From: an uncultured Pirellulales bacterium
GTDB lineage: Bacteria; Planctomycetota; Planctomycetia; Pirellulales; Lacipirellulaceae
Assembly: GCA_947258835.1 (NCBI GenBank)
Contig: CAMYJY010000114.1
Span: 1 to 9,729, forward strand
Direction of reading: 5' to 3'
Length of the DNA: 9,729 nucleotides
Below the pieces are notes generated by a model. That model was given only the letters and a program-made list of their open reading frames with translations. It did not search any database and was not told the DNA's origin. A program made the position numbers and the translations under genes. Numbering within the stretch: the stretch's first letter is position 1; the number at the start of each line of letters is the position of its first letter. This document shows, one piece after another, positions 1-6,560 of the stretch.

Positions 1-490
1 AAGGAGAAGAATTATTGGCTCGCTCTATTCAAGAGACGCCCCGCTAGACGACGCCACAAAATTCAGAGAAAATTAAATCGACATGTGCGGAAAGTGGGTA
101 CCAGCTTCAAGGAAGGAGAACTTTATCCACGAAATTAAGATCTGTTTTGTTGTTCTGTAGGGCTTTGCAGGCGGGCTTATTTTTGTTTTCATCGTTTCGC
201 CATACTCGACGTGGATCAAGGCTAGTGTGTAACGATGGCCTTTGTGAACCACTGCCCACAGGGAGCACTGCGAAACCAATATTTTCTTTCCCAGGTGGAC
301 GGCGGTTTCATGTCACCGGACTCGGTAGCAATGCATTCGCCGTTTGGTCTGATAAAGGGAATAAAGAGACCTTACGTAAGCCTTACGTAAGGTTTGGATG
401 AGCAAGATGGAAACAAGACCGATAGGACATTTAGTTCTTGCAGGTGCGCCACGGCGAACAATGGCGTCGGCATAGCGAAACGCACGAACC
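1..490. other. Left-edge region without a convincing gene
   Basis: No reading frame here has a protein-like composition together with a start and a ribosome binding site. Two short frames (147-401 plus, 73-279 minus) overlap each other and use unlikely starts, such as a TTG without a Shine-Dalgarno. All three plus frames are open from the left edge and close at 136-138 (frame 1, very basic residues), about 73-75 (frame 2) and 45-47 (frame 3), so the last residues of an upstream gene could lie here, but I cannot choose between them. AAGGAG-like sequences at 1-6 and around 115-119 are not followed by a credible gene. The only clear structure is the double palindrome at 370-392. The segment is also more AT-rich than the flanking genes, which fits intergenic or decayed DNA. 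Confidence 0.5.
370..392. repeat. Tandem pair of CTTACGTAAG palindromes
   Basis: The perfect 10-bp palindrome CTTACGTAAG occurs at 371-380 and again at 382-391. The two centres are 11 bp apart, about one helical turn. With the flanking C370 and G392 the 23 bases also form an 11-bp inverted repeat around one central base. Such an arrangement fits a double operator for a dimeric regulator. As RNA it could fold into a hairpin, and on the minus strand it is followed by GTCTCTTTATT, so it could also serve as a weak terminator about 100 bases past the glutathione peroxidase stop codon. The palindromes are seen directly; both roles are inference. Confidence 0.6.
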
Positions 491-1108
491 TCAACCAGCA
501 CCCTGCAGGGCCGCCTCGATCGACCGAATCACCTGCTCGTCCGTGGGCGAGGTGCGGGGGCTGAAGCGGGCAATCACATGACCCTGGCGATCAATCAAAA
601 ACTTTTCAAAATTCCAGCTGATGCGGCCAGGGCCCTGGGGTTCAGTCTCTAGTTGCGTCAGGTGTTTGTACAGCTCGCAGCTGTCCTTGCCTTTGACGTT
701 GACCTTGGCAAACATGTCGAATTCCACGCCATAGTTCCGGCGACAAAACTGCTGGATCTCCTCGGCAGATCCCGGTTCCTGGCCAAGAAACTGATTGCAC
801 GGGAAACCAAGTACCGCTAGCCCCTCCGCGGCATACTTCTCGTGCAGTTCCTGCAATTGCTGGTACTGGCCGGTCAGGCCGCAACGGCTGGCGACGTTGA
901 CCACCAACACCACCTTGTTTTGATATTTTTCTGCCAACTTGACCGGCTCGCCGGCCAACAATTTCATCTCGTAGTCCAGTGCGTGTGAGGTTTGTGGGGG
1001 GGGAGTTGGCATCGGTGGCACCTCTCCTTTCGATGGGGAACATCCGCCCAGCAGCACGGGGCTGCAGGCGATCATTGTTTTACCGAGGGATGATAATAAG
1101 CTTCGCAT
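491..1108 (-). CDS. Lipoprotein glutathione peroxidase
   Basis: Thioredoxin-fold peroxidase that reduces hydrogen peroxide and organic or lipid hydroperoxides. The catalytic Cys76 lies in NVASRCGLTG, where some family members carry selenocysteine. Gln110 in FLGQEPG and Trp165-Asn166 in SWNFEKFLID complete the usual tetrad. Cys122 in FCRRNYGVEF sits where the thioredoxin-dependent members carry their resolving cysteine, so thioredoxin is the more likely electron donor than glutathione. Residues 1-23 look like a lipoprotein signal ending in LLGGC (Cys23), followed by a Pro-rich linker to about residue 40, so the enzyme probably sits in the periplasm anchored to a membrane. The catalytic part from about 43 to 205 is of normal length. 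The ATG start gives an intact signal but has no clear Shine-Dalgarno. A run of eight C (996-1003, written on the minus strand) encodes part of the linker. The gene stands alone and is divergent from the Nudix gene. Confidence 0.93.
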   Translation of the reverse strand: MRSLLSSLGKTMIACSPVLLGGCSPSKGEVPPMPTPPPQTSHALDYEMKLLAGEPVKLAEKYQNKVVLVVNVASRCGLTGQYQQLQELHEKYAAEGLAVLGFPCNQFLGQEPGSAEEIQQFCRRNYGVEFDMFAKVNVKGKDSCELYKHLTQLETEPQGPGRISWNFEKFLIDRQGHVIARFSPRTSPTDEQVIRSIEAALQGAG

Positions 1109-1323
1109 GGCAGGGTTCCAGTCAGGTGTTCTTCAGTCGGCAGACATTTCGTAAATAAAACGATTGTGCGGGTGCAAATGGGCCCTTTTTCCGGCTATGC
1201 ATGCCAGGCCACTGCGATATAGTAGGCCTGCAGAGCAATTTGACCACTTGGTGGGGGGCTTTTTTTAGCTGCCAATACTAGGTGCACCTGTTTTCACTTT
1301 GAGTAAACAACCACACCCCGCAA
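1109..1323. promoter_or_regulatory. Divergent intergenic region, weak promoter candidate only
   Basis: This 215-bp gap separates the start of the minus-strand glutathione peroxidase from the plus-strand Nudix gene, so both promoters should lie in it. The best plus-strand candidate is TTGACC at 1240-1245 with TTTTAG at 1263-1268 (17-bp spacing), which is only a partial -10 match. On the minus strand TATATC near 1215-1220 is a possible -10 without a good -35. A T7 run at 1260-1266 follows CCACTTGGTGG, a four-base-pair stem too weak to call a terminator. Promoter consensus in this organism is unknown. Confidence 0.2.
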
Positions 1324-1893
1324 ATGCGAGCCTTAAGTGCGATGGCGAGGAACCATAATAGCTGGACTTACTTGAGTAGCAGGCAAGTGCTGCAATATTC
1401 CACCCTGCAGGTTCGTGAAGATACCTACCACTTCGCGCCTCGCAACACCGAAGCGAATTTTGTGGTGTGTGATTCGGCGGATTGGGTGCTGGTGATTGCC
1501 GTCACCACGGATCGGCAAGTCGTGCTGGTGAATCAGTTTCGGCACGGAAGAGGCGAAGTCGTGTTGGAAATACCAGGCGGCGTGATGGATGACGGTGAGA
1601 CGCCCCTGGCGACGGGGGCCCGAGAGCTGCAGGAGGAGACCGGGTACGTGGCCGAACAGCTGGTGGCGCTGCCGCCGTTTTTGCCCAACCCCGCCATCAA
1701 CACCGCGCGGTGCCATATCGTGGTGGCGACGGGTTGCCGCTGCGCAGCAGACACCAATTTCGATCCTCTGGAGGACATTGAAGTTGAGCTGCGACCGTTG
1801 GCGGAGATTCCTGATATGATTCGCAGTGGGGAGTTGTTGCACGCGCTGACAATCGCCGCGTTTTCCCTGGCCCAACTGCACCAGCGACTGTAA
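1324..1893 (+). CDS. Nudix hydrolase, ADP-ribose pyrophosphatase type
   Basis: Nudix-fold pyrophosphohydrolase of 189 residues. The Nudix box matches the consensus without exception at residues 86-108: G86-x5-E92-x7-RELQEETGY, with the metal-binding glutamates in the REx2EE core (E101, E104, E105). The N-terminal part (about 14-80, with VVLVNQFRHGRGE just before the box) and the length match the NudF-like ADP-ribose pyrophosphatases, which split ADP-ribose to AMP and ribose 5-phosphate and belong to NAD turnover; other nucleoside-diphosphate sugars are possible substrates. The domain should be cytoplasmic; no signal or membrane segment is seen. The ATG at 1324 has no Shine-Dalgarno. The in-frame ATG at 1342 (Met7) would give MARNHNSWTYLSS and is an equally good start. 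The gene is followed eight bases after its stop by the GGAGG minisatellite and may be co-transcribed with the next genes. Confidence 0.9.
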   Translation: MRALSAMARNHNSWTYLSSRQVLQYSTLQVREDTYHFAPRNTEANFVVCDSADWVLVIAVTTDRQVVLVNQFRHGRGEVVLEIPGGVMDDGETPLATGARELQEETGYVAEQLVALPPFLPNPAINTARCHIVVATGCRCAADTNFDPLEDIEVELRPLAEIPDMIRSGELLHALTIAAFSLAQLHQRL

Positions 1894-1900
1894 AGCCAGA

Positions 1901-2036
1901 GGTTGTGGAGGTTGTGGAGGTTGTGGAGGTTGTGGAGGTTTGTGGAGGTTTGTGTGGAGGTTTGTGTGGAGGTGTGGAGGTTTGGAGGTTTGGAGGTTTG
2001 GAGGTTTGGAGGTTTGGAGGTTTGGAGGTTGTAGGA
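1901..2036 (+). repeat. GG-rich minisatellite with changing unit length
   Basis: Fourteen contiguous units fill the gap between two genes, all beginning with GG and ending with GGA: four of GGTTGTGGA (1901-1936), one GGTTTGTGGA (1937-1946), two GGTTTGTGTGGA (1947-1970), one GGTGTGGA (1971-1978) and six of GGTTTGGA (1979-2026), then a degenerate GGTTGTAGGA (2027-2036). The unit length moves 9, 10, 12, 8, which suggests growth by slippage from a shared GGTT...GGA core. Every junction creates GGAGG, a Shine-Dalgarno core, so the tract carries 14 of them. Regular GG pairs could form two-tier G-quadruplexes on the plus strand. Open frames through it (all frames, both strands) are low-complexity repeats and not genes. 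Confidence 0.95.
2024..2028 (+). promoter_or_regulatory. Shine-Dalgarno supplied by the last repeat unit
   Basis: GGAGG at 2024-2028 lies nine bases before the ATG at 2038, close to ideal spacing. It is the junction between the last GGTTTGGA unit and the degenerate end unit, so the minisatellite itself provides the ribosome binding site. A second partial match, AGGA at 2033-2036, is too close to the ATG. This site supports 2038 as the start. Confidence 0.6.
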
Positions 2037-2037
2037 C

Positions 2038-3057
2038 ATGCATGTTTTGGAGAGCTTGAGCTACGGATTGATGACCTGCATGGCAGGTCTGATTGCTGCG
2101 GCGATGGCACTCTGGATTGCAGGAGCGCTCTATTTCGATGTGGGACGTGGGCGCTGGTTTGCCTGGCCGCTGGTCTGCCTTTGGGTGGGGCTGGTGGCCT
2201 GCGGATTTGCAGTGTGGACTCCCCTCTGGAAGCCCTGGCTGGCACTCGTGCTCTTTCTCGCCGTGTTTCTCCGCTGGTGGTTTTCACAACAGCCCCGCCA
2301 CGACAGAAACTGGAATCCCAATTTCGCCGTCCTACCCCGTTTTGAGATGAATGGTGATGTGGTGACCGCCTACAACGTCCGCCATACCGAATATCAAAGC
2401 GCAGAAGATTTTACGCCCCATTATGAGACCCGCCAGTATCGCCTGGCCAATCTGGTCGGTTTGGATGCGGTGGTGATCTACTGGGGTTCCCCCTGGCTCT
2501 GCCATCCGCTGCTGATTTTCGACTTTGGCACCGCCGGCAGGCTGTGCATTTCCATCGAAGTCCGATATCGCGTCGGCCAGCGCTACGGTTTTTTGCGGAG
2601 TTTATATCGTCAGCAGGAGATCATCTACGTCGTCTCCGACGAGCGCGACGCCATCCTCAAACGCAGTAAGCACTCCAAAAATCACGATGTGTATCTGTAT
2701 CGGTTGGCAGCGGAGCCTCAGGAGATTGCCAAGGTCTTTTTAGAATACATCGTGAGTGCCAACCAGTTGGTGGAGCAGCCATACTGGTATCATGGCCTGA
2801 CCACGAATTGCACCACAAGCATCTACCGCCAGCGGGCAGGCGAAATCGAGTGGGATTGGCGATGGCTGTTTAATGGTCAGTTGGATAAGATGTTATACGA
2901 CCACGGGCGTTTAGATCACCGCATGCCCTTTGCGGAGCTAAAACAACTCAGCCGAGTCAACCAGATCGCCAACCGCGCGCCGCGCGAGGGATTTGGCGAA
3001 ACCGTCCGCCGCGAGTTGCCCGGTTATTTACTCAAACTGAAAACAAGGTGTCCATGA
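2038..3057 (+). CDS. Membrane protein with DUF4105/Lnb_N domain
   Basis: Three hydrophobic segments (about 10-32, 43-60 and 65-83) anchor the protein in the inner membrane; a soluble domain follows from about residue 88. That domain has the features of the DUF4105 family, now called the Lnb N-terminal periplasmic domain: NWNP at 91-94, YNVRHTEY at 112-119, WLCHPLLIFDFG around His156, and YHGLTTNCTTSIY with Cys258. The family is papain/NlpC-like, and Cys258 with His156 are the likely catalytic pair. Lnb of Bacteroidota is a lipoprotein N-acyltransferase, but family members differ and this one lacks Lnb's C-terminal membrane half, so acyltransferase, thiol hydrolase or amidase activity all remain open. 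The ATG at 2038 has a GGAGG nine bases upstream. It is followed by 77 bases to the patatin gene on the same strand. Confidence 0.8.
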   Translation: MHVLESLSYGLMTCMAGLIAAAMALWIAGALYFDVGRGRWFAWPLVCLWVGLVACGFAVWTPLWKPWLALVLFLAVFLRWWFSQQPRHDRNWNPNFAVLPRFEMNGDVVTAYNVRHTEYQSAEDFTPHYETRQYRLANLVGLDAVVIYWGSPWLCHPLLIFDFGTAGRLCISIEVRYRVGQRYGFLRSLYRQQEIIYVVSDERDAILKRSKHSKNHDVYLYRLAAEPQEIAKVFLEYIVSANQLVEQPYWYHGLTTNCTTSIYRQRAGEIEWDWRWLFNGQLDKMLYDHGRLDHRMPFAELKQLSRVNQIANRAPREGFGETVRRELPGYLLKLKTRCP

Positions 3058-3134
3058 AGCCGGTAAAGCCCGGAAAATCAAGCACGCTTCCAGCACCAAA
3101 CGACTCCAAACTTGCCATGGCGGCAGGGGATTAG

Positions 3135-4973
3135 TTGGAAAACGAAAAATTCCACTTGCTCAAGATGCATCCCTGTGCCGAAGGTGTGGACGATGCGGCG
3201 CTGCAAGATATCGCCGATCATGCGGAATTGGTACGCTATGAACCCGGAGAGGTTGTTCACCGGGCGGAAGATGTCCTCACCAGCGTGTACTTCATCGTGC
3301 AAGGCCGCCTCAAGTGCACGGCCTACAACCTCAACGGTCAGCCATTCTTGGAAAAAATCTACTCCCGCGGGGAGCAGTTTGGAGGGTTGGGGGCCGCGCT
3401 GGCCGAACCGTTGCCGATTCATGTGACCGCCCATAGTCCAGCTGTCCTGCTGTGCTTTGAGTACCAAACCTCGTTGCAACTCACCCTCGCCTATCCCACG
3501 TTCCGAAAAAATGTCGCTCGGCTCGTTGCGCGGAGCGTGGGGCAGGTTGTGTTTGGAGATCGGATTCGCAAAAAATCCTCGCTGGTTACTTTTTGTCATG
3601 AGTCTCCCGCCACGCGCCCACTGACAATCCAGGTCATCCGGCGATTGCAAGAACTGGGGGAAAATGTCTGTCTGGTGACGGACGATCTCTCGATGCCCGA
3701 GCTCGCCGGAGTCCGCTGTCACCGGCTCGTCGAGCAGCAGAGAAAACTCAGCTATCAGCAAATGCGCGATCTGGTGAGCCAGTGGTCGGATGCGGACCGG
3801 GTGTTTTTTGATTTGCGATCCGGCAACGCCGATTTTAATCCCCACGATGTGTTGTTGTTATGCGAACAAGTCTTTTGGTGTATTCGACCGGATGATTGGC
3901 AGCAGGCAGCCCAGGGGCTCCGGCAGATCCAAGAAATCACGCCGGTCTGGCGGGAAAAGATTGGAGTCGTGTGGCTGCTGAATCACGTGCAACCTTGGGC
4001 ACCGGCCGTTCCGGAGTTGAGAGAATTGGCGGTGGAGGATTATAAGGTCAGCTTGGATCAGCCAAAATCGGGCCAAAGTCAGGTGTTGGCCCATGGCCTG
4101 CAGCGGCTGGTGCATCAGCTCCGCGGCATCCGCATCGGCGTGGCGCTGGGCGGCGGTGCGGCCCGCGGGATGGCCCACCTGGGCGTGCTGAAGGCGCTGG
4201 AGCAAAACGGGATCGTCGTCGACATGCTCGCCGGTACCAGTGCCGGTGCCATGACGGGGACCCTCTTGGCCGCCGGTATGGACCACGACTATTGTATTGA
4301 TAGTTTTGTCACGGATCTGACCCCCTCGCGATTCTTCCGCCTGCTGCCTCACGGCGATCAATGGTTCTTGCTGTACAAGTACCGTCGCGGGCAGTTTGAC
4401 CCTATGTTGCGTAAGTATCTCCAAGAGACCACGTTAGAGCAGTTGCCGCTGCCGCTGCGCACCGTGACCGTCGATTTGATCACCGGTTGCCCCGTGGTGC
4501 GAGACAGCGGGGATGCGGTCCAGGCTATTTTGGAGAGCATCAATTTGCCGGTGCTCTCCTCCCCTATTTGCCGGGAAGGGGCCGCCTTGGTGGATGGCGG
4601 CCTGGTCAACAACGTGCCGGCCAACGTCCTGGTTGACGAGGGATGTAATTTTGTGATCGCCGTGAGTGTGACCGCCAAACTAGAAAACCGTTTTGGAAAA
4701 AATCAGCCCGACACGCCCACCGAGAAAATGAAATCGCCCTCGACATTGCATACCATTTTACGGAGTCACATCGTGCAAAGCATGAATATGAATTCCGTCG
4801 GTGTGCAGCCGGCGGATGTCGTGATCGCACCCGATGTCACGAATTATGAATTGACCGCCTTTACCAAGACGGACGAGCTGGCGGACATCGGAGAACGGGC
4901 CACCCGGGACATGCTGCCTCAAATTAACCAGCTGCTGCATAAGCTTGATAGCCAACTATTTCCGCATTCGTAA
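3135..4973 (+). CDS. NTE-type patatin phospholipase with cNMP-like domain
   Basis: Three-part protein of 612 residues with the architecture of bacterial neuropathy-target-esterase relatives. Residues 8-115 form a cyclic-nucleotide-binding-like beta-barrel. Its phosphate-binding cassette is degenerate: GEQFGGL lacks the usual Glu after FG and no Arg follows in LPIHVTAH, so cAMP binding is doubtful. Residues about 150-325 match the middle domain of these proteins, which resembles a P-loop fold without an intact Walker A. Residues 333-512 are the patatin domain: oxyanion loop GGGAARG (339-345), nucleophile Ser369 in GTSAG, catalytic Asp487 in VDGG. Family members hydrolyse lysophospholipids or phospholipids at the cytoplasmic membrane face; no signal peptide is seen. 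The start is TTG at 3135, directly after an in-frame TAG (3132-3134), with AGGGGA four bases upstream; the ATG at 3165 (Met11) is an alternative. The gap to the bestrophin gene is 29 bases, so the two are likely one operon. Confidence 0.92.
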   Translation: MENEKFHLLKMHPCAEGVDDAALQDIADHAELVRYEPGEVVHRAEDVLTSVYFIVQGRLKCTAYNLNGQPFLEKIYSRGEQFGGLGAALAEPLPIHVTAHSPAVLLCFEYQTSLQLTLAYPTFRKNVARLVARSVGQVVFGDRIRKKSSLVTFCHESPATRPLTIQVIRRLQELGENVCLVTDDLSMPELAGVRCHRLVEQQRKLSYQQMRDLVSQWSDADRVFFDLRSGNADFNPHDVLLLCEQVFWCIRPDDWQQAAQGLRQIQEITPVWREKIGVVWLLNHVQPWAPAVPELRELAVEDYKVSLDQPKSGQSQVLAHGLQRLVHQLRGIRIGVALGGGAARGMAHLGVLKALEQNGIVVDMLAGTSAGAMTGTLLAAGMDHDYCIDSFVTDLTPSRFFRLLPHGDQWFLLYKYRRGQFDPMLRKYLQETTLEQLPLPLRTVTVDLITGCPVVRDSGDAVQAILESINLPVLSSPICREGAALVDGGLVNNVPANVLVDEGCNFVIAVSVTAKLENRFGKNQPDTPTEKMKSPSTLHTILRSHIVQSMNMNSVGVQPADVVIAPDVTNYELTAFTKTDELADIGERATRDMLPQINQLLHKLDSQLFPHS

Positions 4974-5002
4974 AGAGACTGCAGACTTGAAGTAAAGAGA
5001 AT

Positions 5003-5914
5003 ATGATTGTTCAGTCCCCCCGCACTTTGATGCGTTTGATGGTCGACCTGTGGGTGATTGCTGTGCCCTTGGCTGCTTACATTGGGTTGGTGACCTGGCT
5101 CGATGTGCGGTACCACTTTGAAAAAATCGAACTGCCCGCGGCCATCCTGGTGGTGCCTGGCACCGTGATTGGTCTGCTGCTCGCTTTCCGGACCAATTCT
5201 TGTTACGGCCGTTGGTGGGAGGCCCGCACGATTTGGGGCGCGATCGTCAATGACTCCCGTACCTGGACCCGCCAGCTCCTGGAGTTCGTCGATACGCCAG
5301 GTGGGGAAGCGGCCCACGAGGATGCGCAAATTCGAGCCCTGGCCTACCGGCAGAGCGCCTGGTGCTACGCCTTAACGCGCAGTCTGCGGAAACAGAATCC
5401 GCTCCAGGATGTGGCGAATTTGCTGGACGCGGGGGAGCTGGAACTGCTTGCAATCCACCACAATGTGTCCAATGCGATCTTAGGCAAACAAGGTTTGGAG
5501 TTGCATGCCCTGCATCGCACGGGACGCCTGGAGCTGTTTTCGTTTGTGGAACTGGAGCGGACGCTGACCCGACTCACCGATGCGATGGGGGCTTGCGAAA
5601 GAATCAAGAACACCACGTTCCCGACCAGTTACAGTTATCTGGTGCGCGTGCTCCTCTATTTATTCATCATGTCCTTGCCTTTCGGCATGGTGGCCTTGCC
5701 GCCGTCCATCCTGTTTTGCACCTCGCTGGCGTTGGCTTTTTCGTTTCTGGTGATCGACCGGGCAGCGGATTTTTTACAGGATCCCTTTGAAAACCTGCCT
5801 GCCGATACGCCCATGCTGAGCTTGTCGCGAACCATCGAAATCAACATCAAGCAGATGCTCGGTGAGCAAGATTTGCCCGAGAAGATCAAGCCCGTGGATG
5901 GGATTTTGTATTAG
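5003..5914 (+). CDS. Bestrophin-family anion channel
   Basis: Membrane protein of 303 residues of the bestrophin/UPF0187 (YneE-like) family, which forms pentameric ion channels; eukaryotic members conduct chloride, while some bacterial ones conduct cations. The family signature is clear at residues 57-90: LLLAFRTNSCYGRWWEAR followed by WGAIVNDSRTW. Hydrophobic segments lie near 15-32, 45-63, 212-232 and 235-251. The C-terminal motif DPFENLPADTP (260-270) is the acidic cluster that in bestrophins lies near the calcium-binding region, followed by the usual SLSRTIEINIKQML. Length is normal for bacterial members. The ATG at 5003 has a weak AGAGA upstream. It follows the patatin gene by 29 bases, which suggests joint transcription, and its TAG stop is the first base triplet of a strong hairpin. 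Confidence 0.93.
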   Translation: MIVQSPRTLMRLMVDLWVIAVPLAAYIGLVTWLDVRYHFEKIELPAAILVVPGTVIGLLLAFRTNSCYGRWWEARTIWGAIVNDSRTWTRQLLEFVDTPGGEAAHEDAQIRALAYRQSAWCYALTRSLRKQNPLQDVANLLDAGELELLAIHHNVSNAILGKQGLELHALHRTGRLELFSFVELERTLTRLTDAMGACERIKNTTFPTSYSYLVRVLLYLFIMSLPFGMVALPPSILFCTSLALAFSFLVIDRAADFLQDPFENLPADTPMLSLSRTIEINIKQMLGEQDLPEKIKPVDGILY

Positions 5915-5946
5915 TCCTTGCTCAAGCGAAGCTTGATCAAGGACTA
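5912..5946. terminator. Long hairpin overlapping the bestrophin stop codon
   Basis: TAGTCCTTGCTCAAGC at 5912-5927 pairs with GCTTGATCAAGGACTA at 5931-5946 through 15 of 16 positions (one C/A mismatch) around a GAA loop. The stem begins with the stop codon of the bestrophin gene. It lies between convergent genes, where a bidirectional terminator is expected. Neither side has a U-run, so it is not a canonical Rho-independent terminator and may instead act as an mRNA 3-prime stabiliser or pause site. Confidence 0.55.
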
Positions 5947-5992
5947 GAGGAAATCACTATCTTTTGTCTAGGAGCGGATGTCTGGTACTTGA

Positions 5993-6322
5993 CTATCCGT
6001 TAGGAAGATCTTCGGGCGTGACATCCGCTTGCCCGTGACCACGAACGCGAACAATAGTGATCTGGTCGCCATCGACGATAAACATCGCACGATAGCGTTT
6101 GCCGGAAGGGGTCTTGAAGAGAATTTGTCTGAGACCTTGGCCGAGGATGGGTTCTTCGTGGGCTAGGCTGCACAGCAGGGGGGCCTTGACTATCCTTTCT
6201 TGCGCCCATTTGTAGGCATCGAGCCAGCGAAGCATCCCCTCGAGAGAACGCTCACCGATATAGCTCGCAATTTGCTCGGCGTCGGCCTCGGCGTCAGGAT
6301 GGATGTTTAGCGAGTAGCTCAT
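5993..6322 (-). CDS. RelE/ParE-family toxin
   Basis: A 109-residue protein with the layout of the RelE/ParE toxin superfamily: first strand and helix in YSLNIHPDAEADAEQIASYI (3-22), a second helix around 28-48, then the strand series LRQILFK (64-70), KRYRAMFIVDGDQITIVRVRG (75-95) and a His96. Arg65, Arg76/Arg78 and His96 are in the places where RelE-like ribosome-dependent endonucleases carry basic and catalytic residues, but ParE-like gyrase poisons share the fold and I cannot separate the two from sequence alone. The ATG overlaps the antitoxin stop codon (ATGA at 6319-6322), so translation is probably coupled, with the antitoxin made first. The stop codon faces the hairpin after the convergent bestrophin gene. 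Confidence 0.82.
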   Translation of the reverse strand: MSYSLNIHPDAEADAEQIASYIGERSLEGMLRWLDAYKWAQERIVKAPLLCSLAHEEPILGQGLRQILFKTPSGKRYRAMFIVDGDQITIVRVRGHGQADVTPEDLPNG

Positions 6323-6555
6323 CTACCAAACTTGGCAAGGAGCCTTTGGCGTAGTTCAGCCATCGATTCGTCTGCCGGTCGACCGCGTTCGCCAGCATCG
6401 TAGGAATCGAGCCGCTCTTGCAAAATTGCGACCTCGTGAGGGTCTACCTCTTTCCACTGCTGGTAAACATCGTCGAGCGTGATAGCATCACCTTTTTGTT
6501 CTGCTAGCAGCCGAGCGAAGGCGGCAAAGTCTTCAATCTGTTCGGAAATAGCCAT
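6319..6555 (-). CDS. Putative antitoxin of the RelE/ParE pair
   Basis: A 78-residue acidic, mostly helical protein directly upstream of the toxin and overlapping it by four bases, the classic antitoxin position. Residues 1-20 (MAISEQIEDFAAFARLLAEQ) form an amphipathic helix; the C-terminal part (about 50-78, DSYDAGERGRPADESMAELRQRLLAKFGR) would be the toxin-binding tail. I see no clear ribbon-helix-helix, helix-turn-helix, or Phd/YefM motif, so it may not bind DNA by a standard fold and its antitoxin family cannot be named. Function is inferred from position and size. The ATG at 6555 has no good Shine-Dalgarno. It lies 51 bases downstream of the transporter stop on the same strand and could be transcribed from its own promoter in that gap. 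Confidence 0.75.
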   Translation of the reverse strand: MAISEQIEDFAAFARLLAEQKGDAITLDDVYQQWKEVDPHEVAILQERLDSYDAGERGRPADESMAELRQRLLAKFGR

Positions 6556-6560
6556 GGCTT

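Noticed and set aside
147..401. 84-residue open frame on the plus strand
   Set aside because: TTG start without Shine-Dalgarno, mixed composition, no motif, and it ends across the palindromes; coding is not supported.
430..490. Integron attC or other recombination site
   Set aside because: Short inverted pieces such as GTGCG/CGCAC exist, but the conserved GTTRRRY and RYYYAAC core boxes in the right arrangement are absent, and no integrase is present.
1240..1290. Small RNA with terminator at the T7 run
   Set aside because: The stem before the T run has only about four base pairs and no good promoter precedes it; not enough to call an RNA gene.
1333..2287. Long minus-strand frames with Pro/Thr/Ser/Lys repeats
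   Set aside because: The repeats are translations of the minisatellite at 1901-2036, and the rest lies antisense to the Nudix gene and the start of the next gene.
3078..3845. 255-residue open frame on the minus strand
   Set aside because: Antisense to the patatin gene, whose domains are well supported; the translation is not protein-like and there is no good start site.
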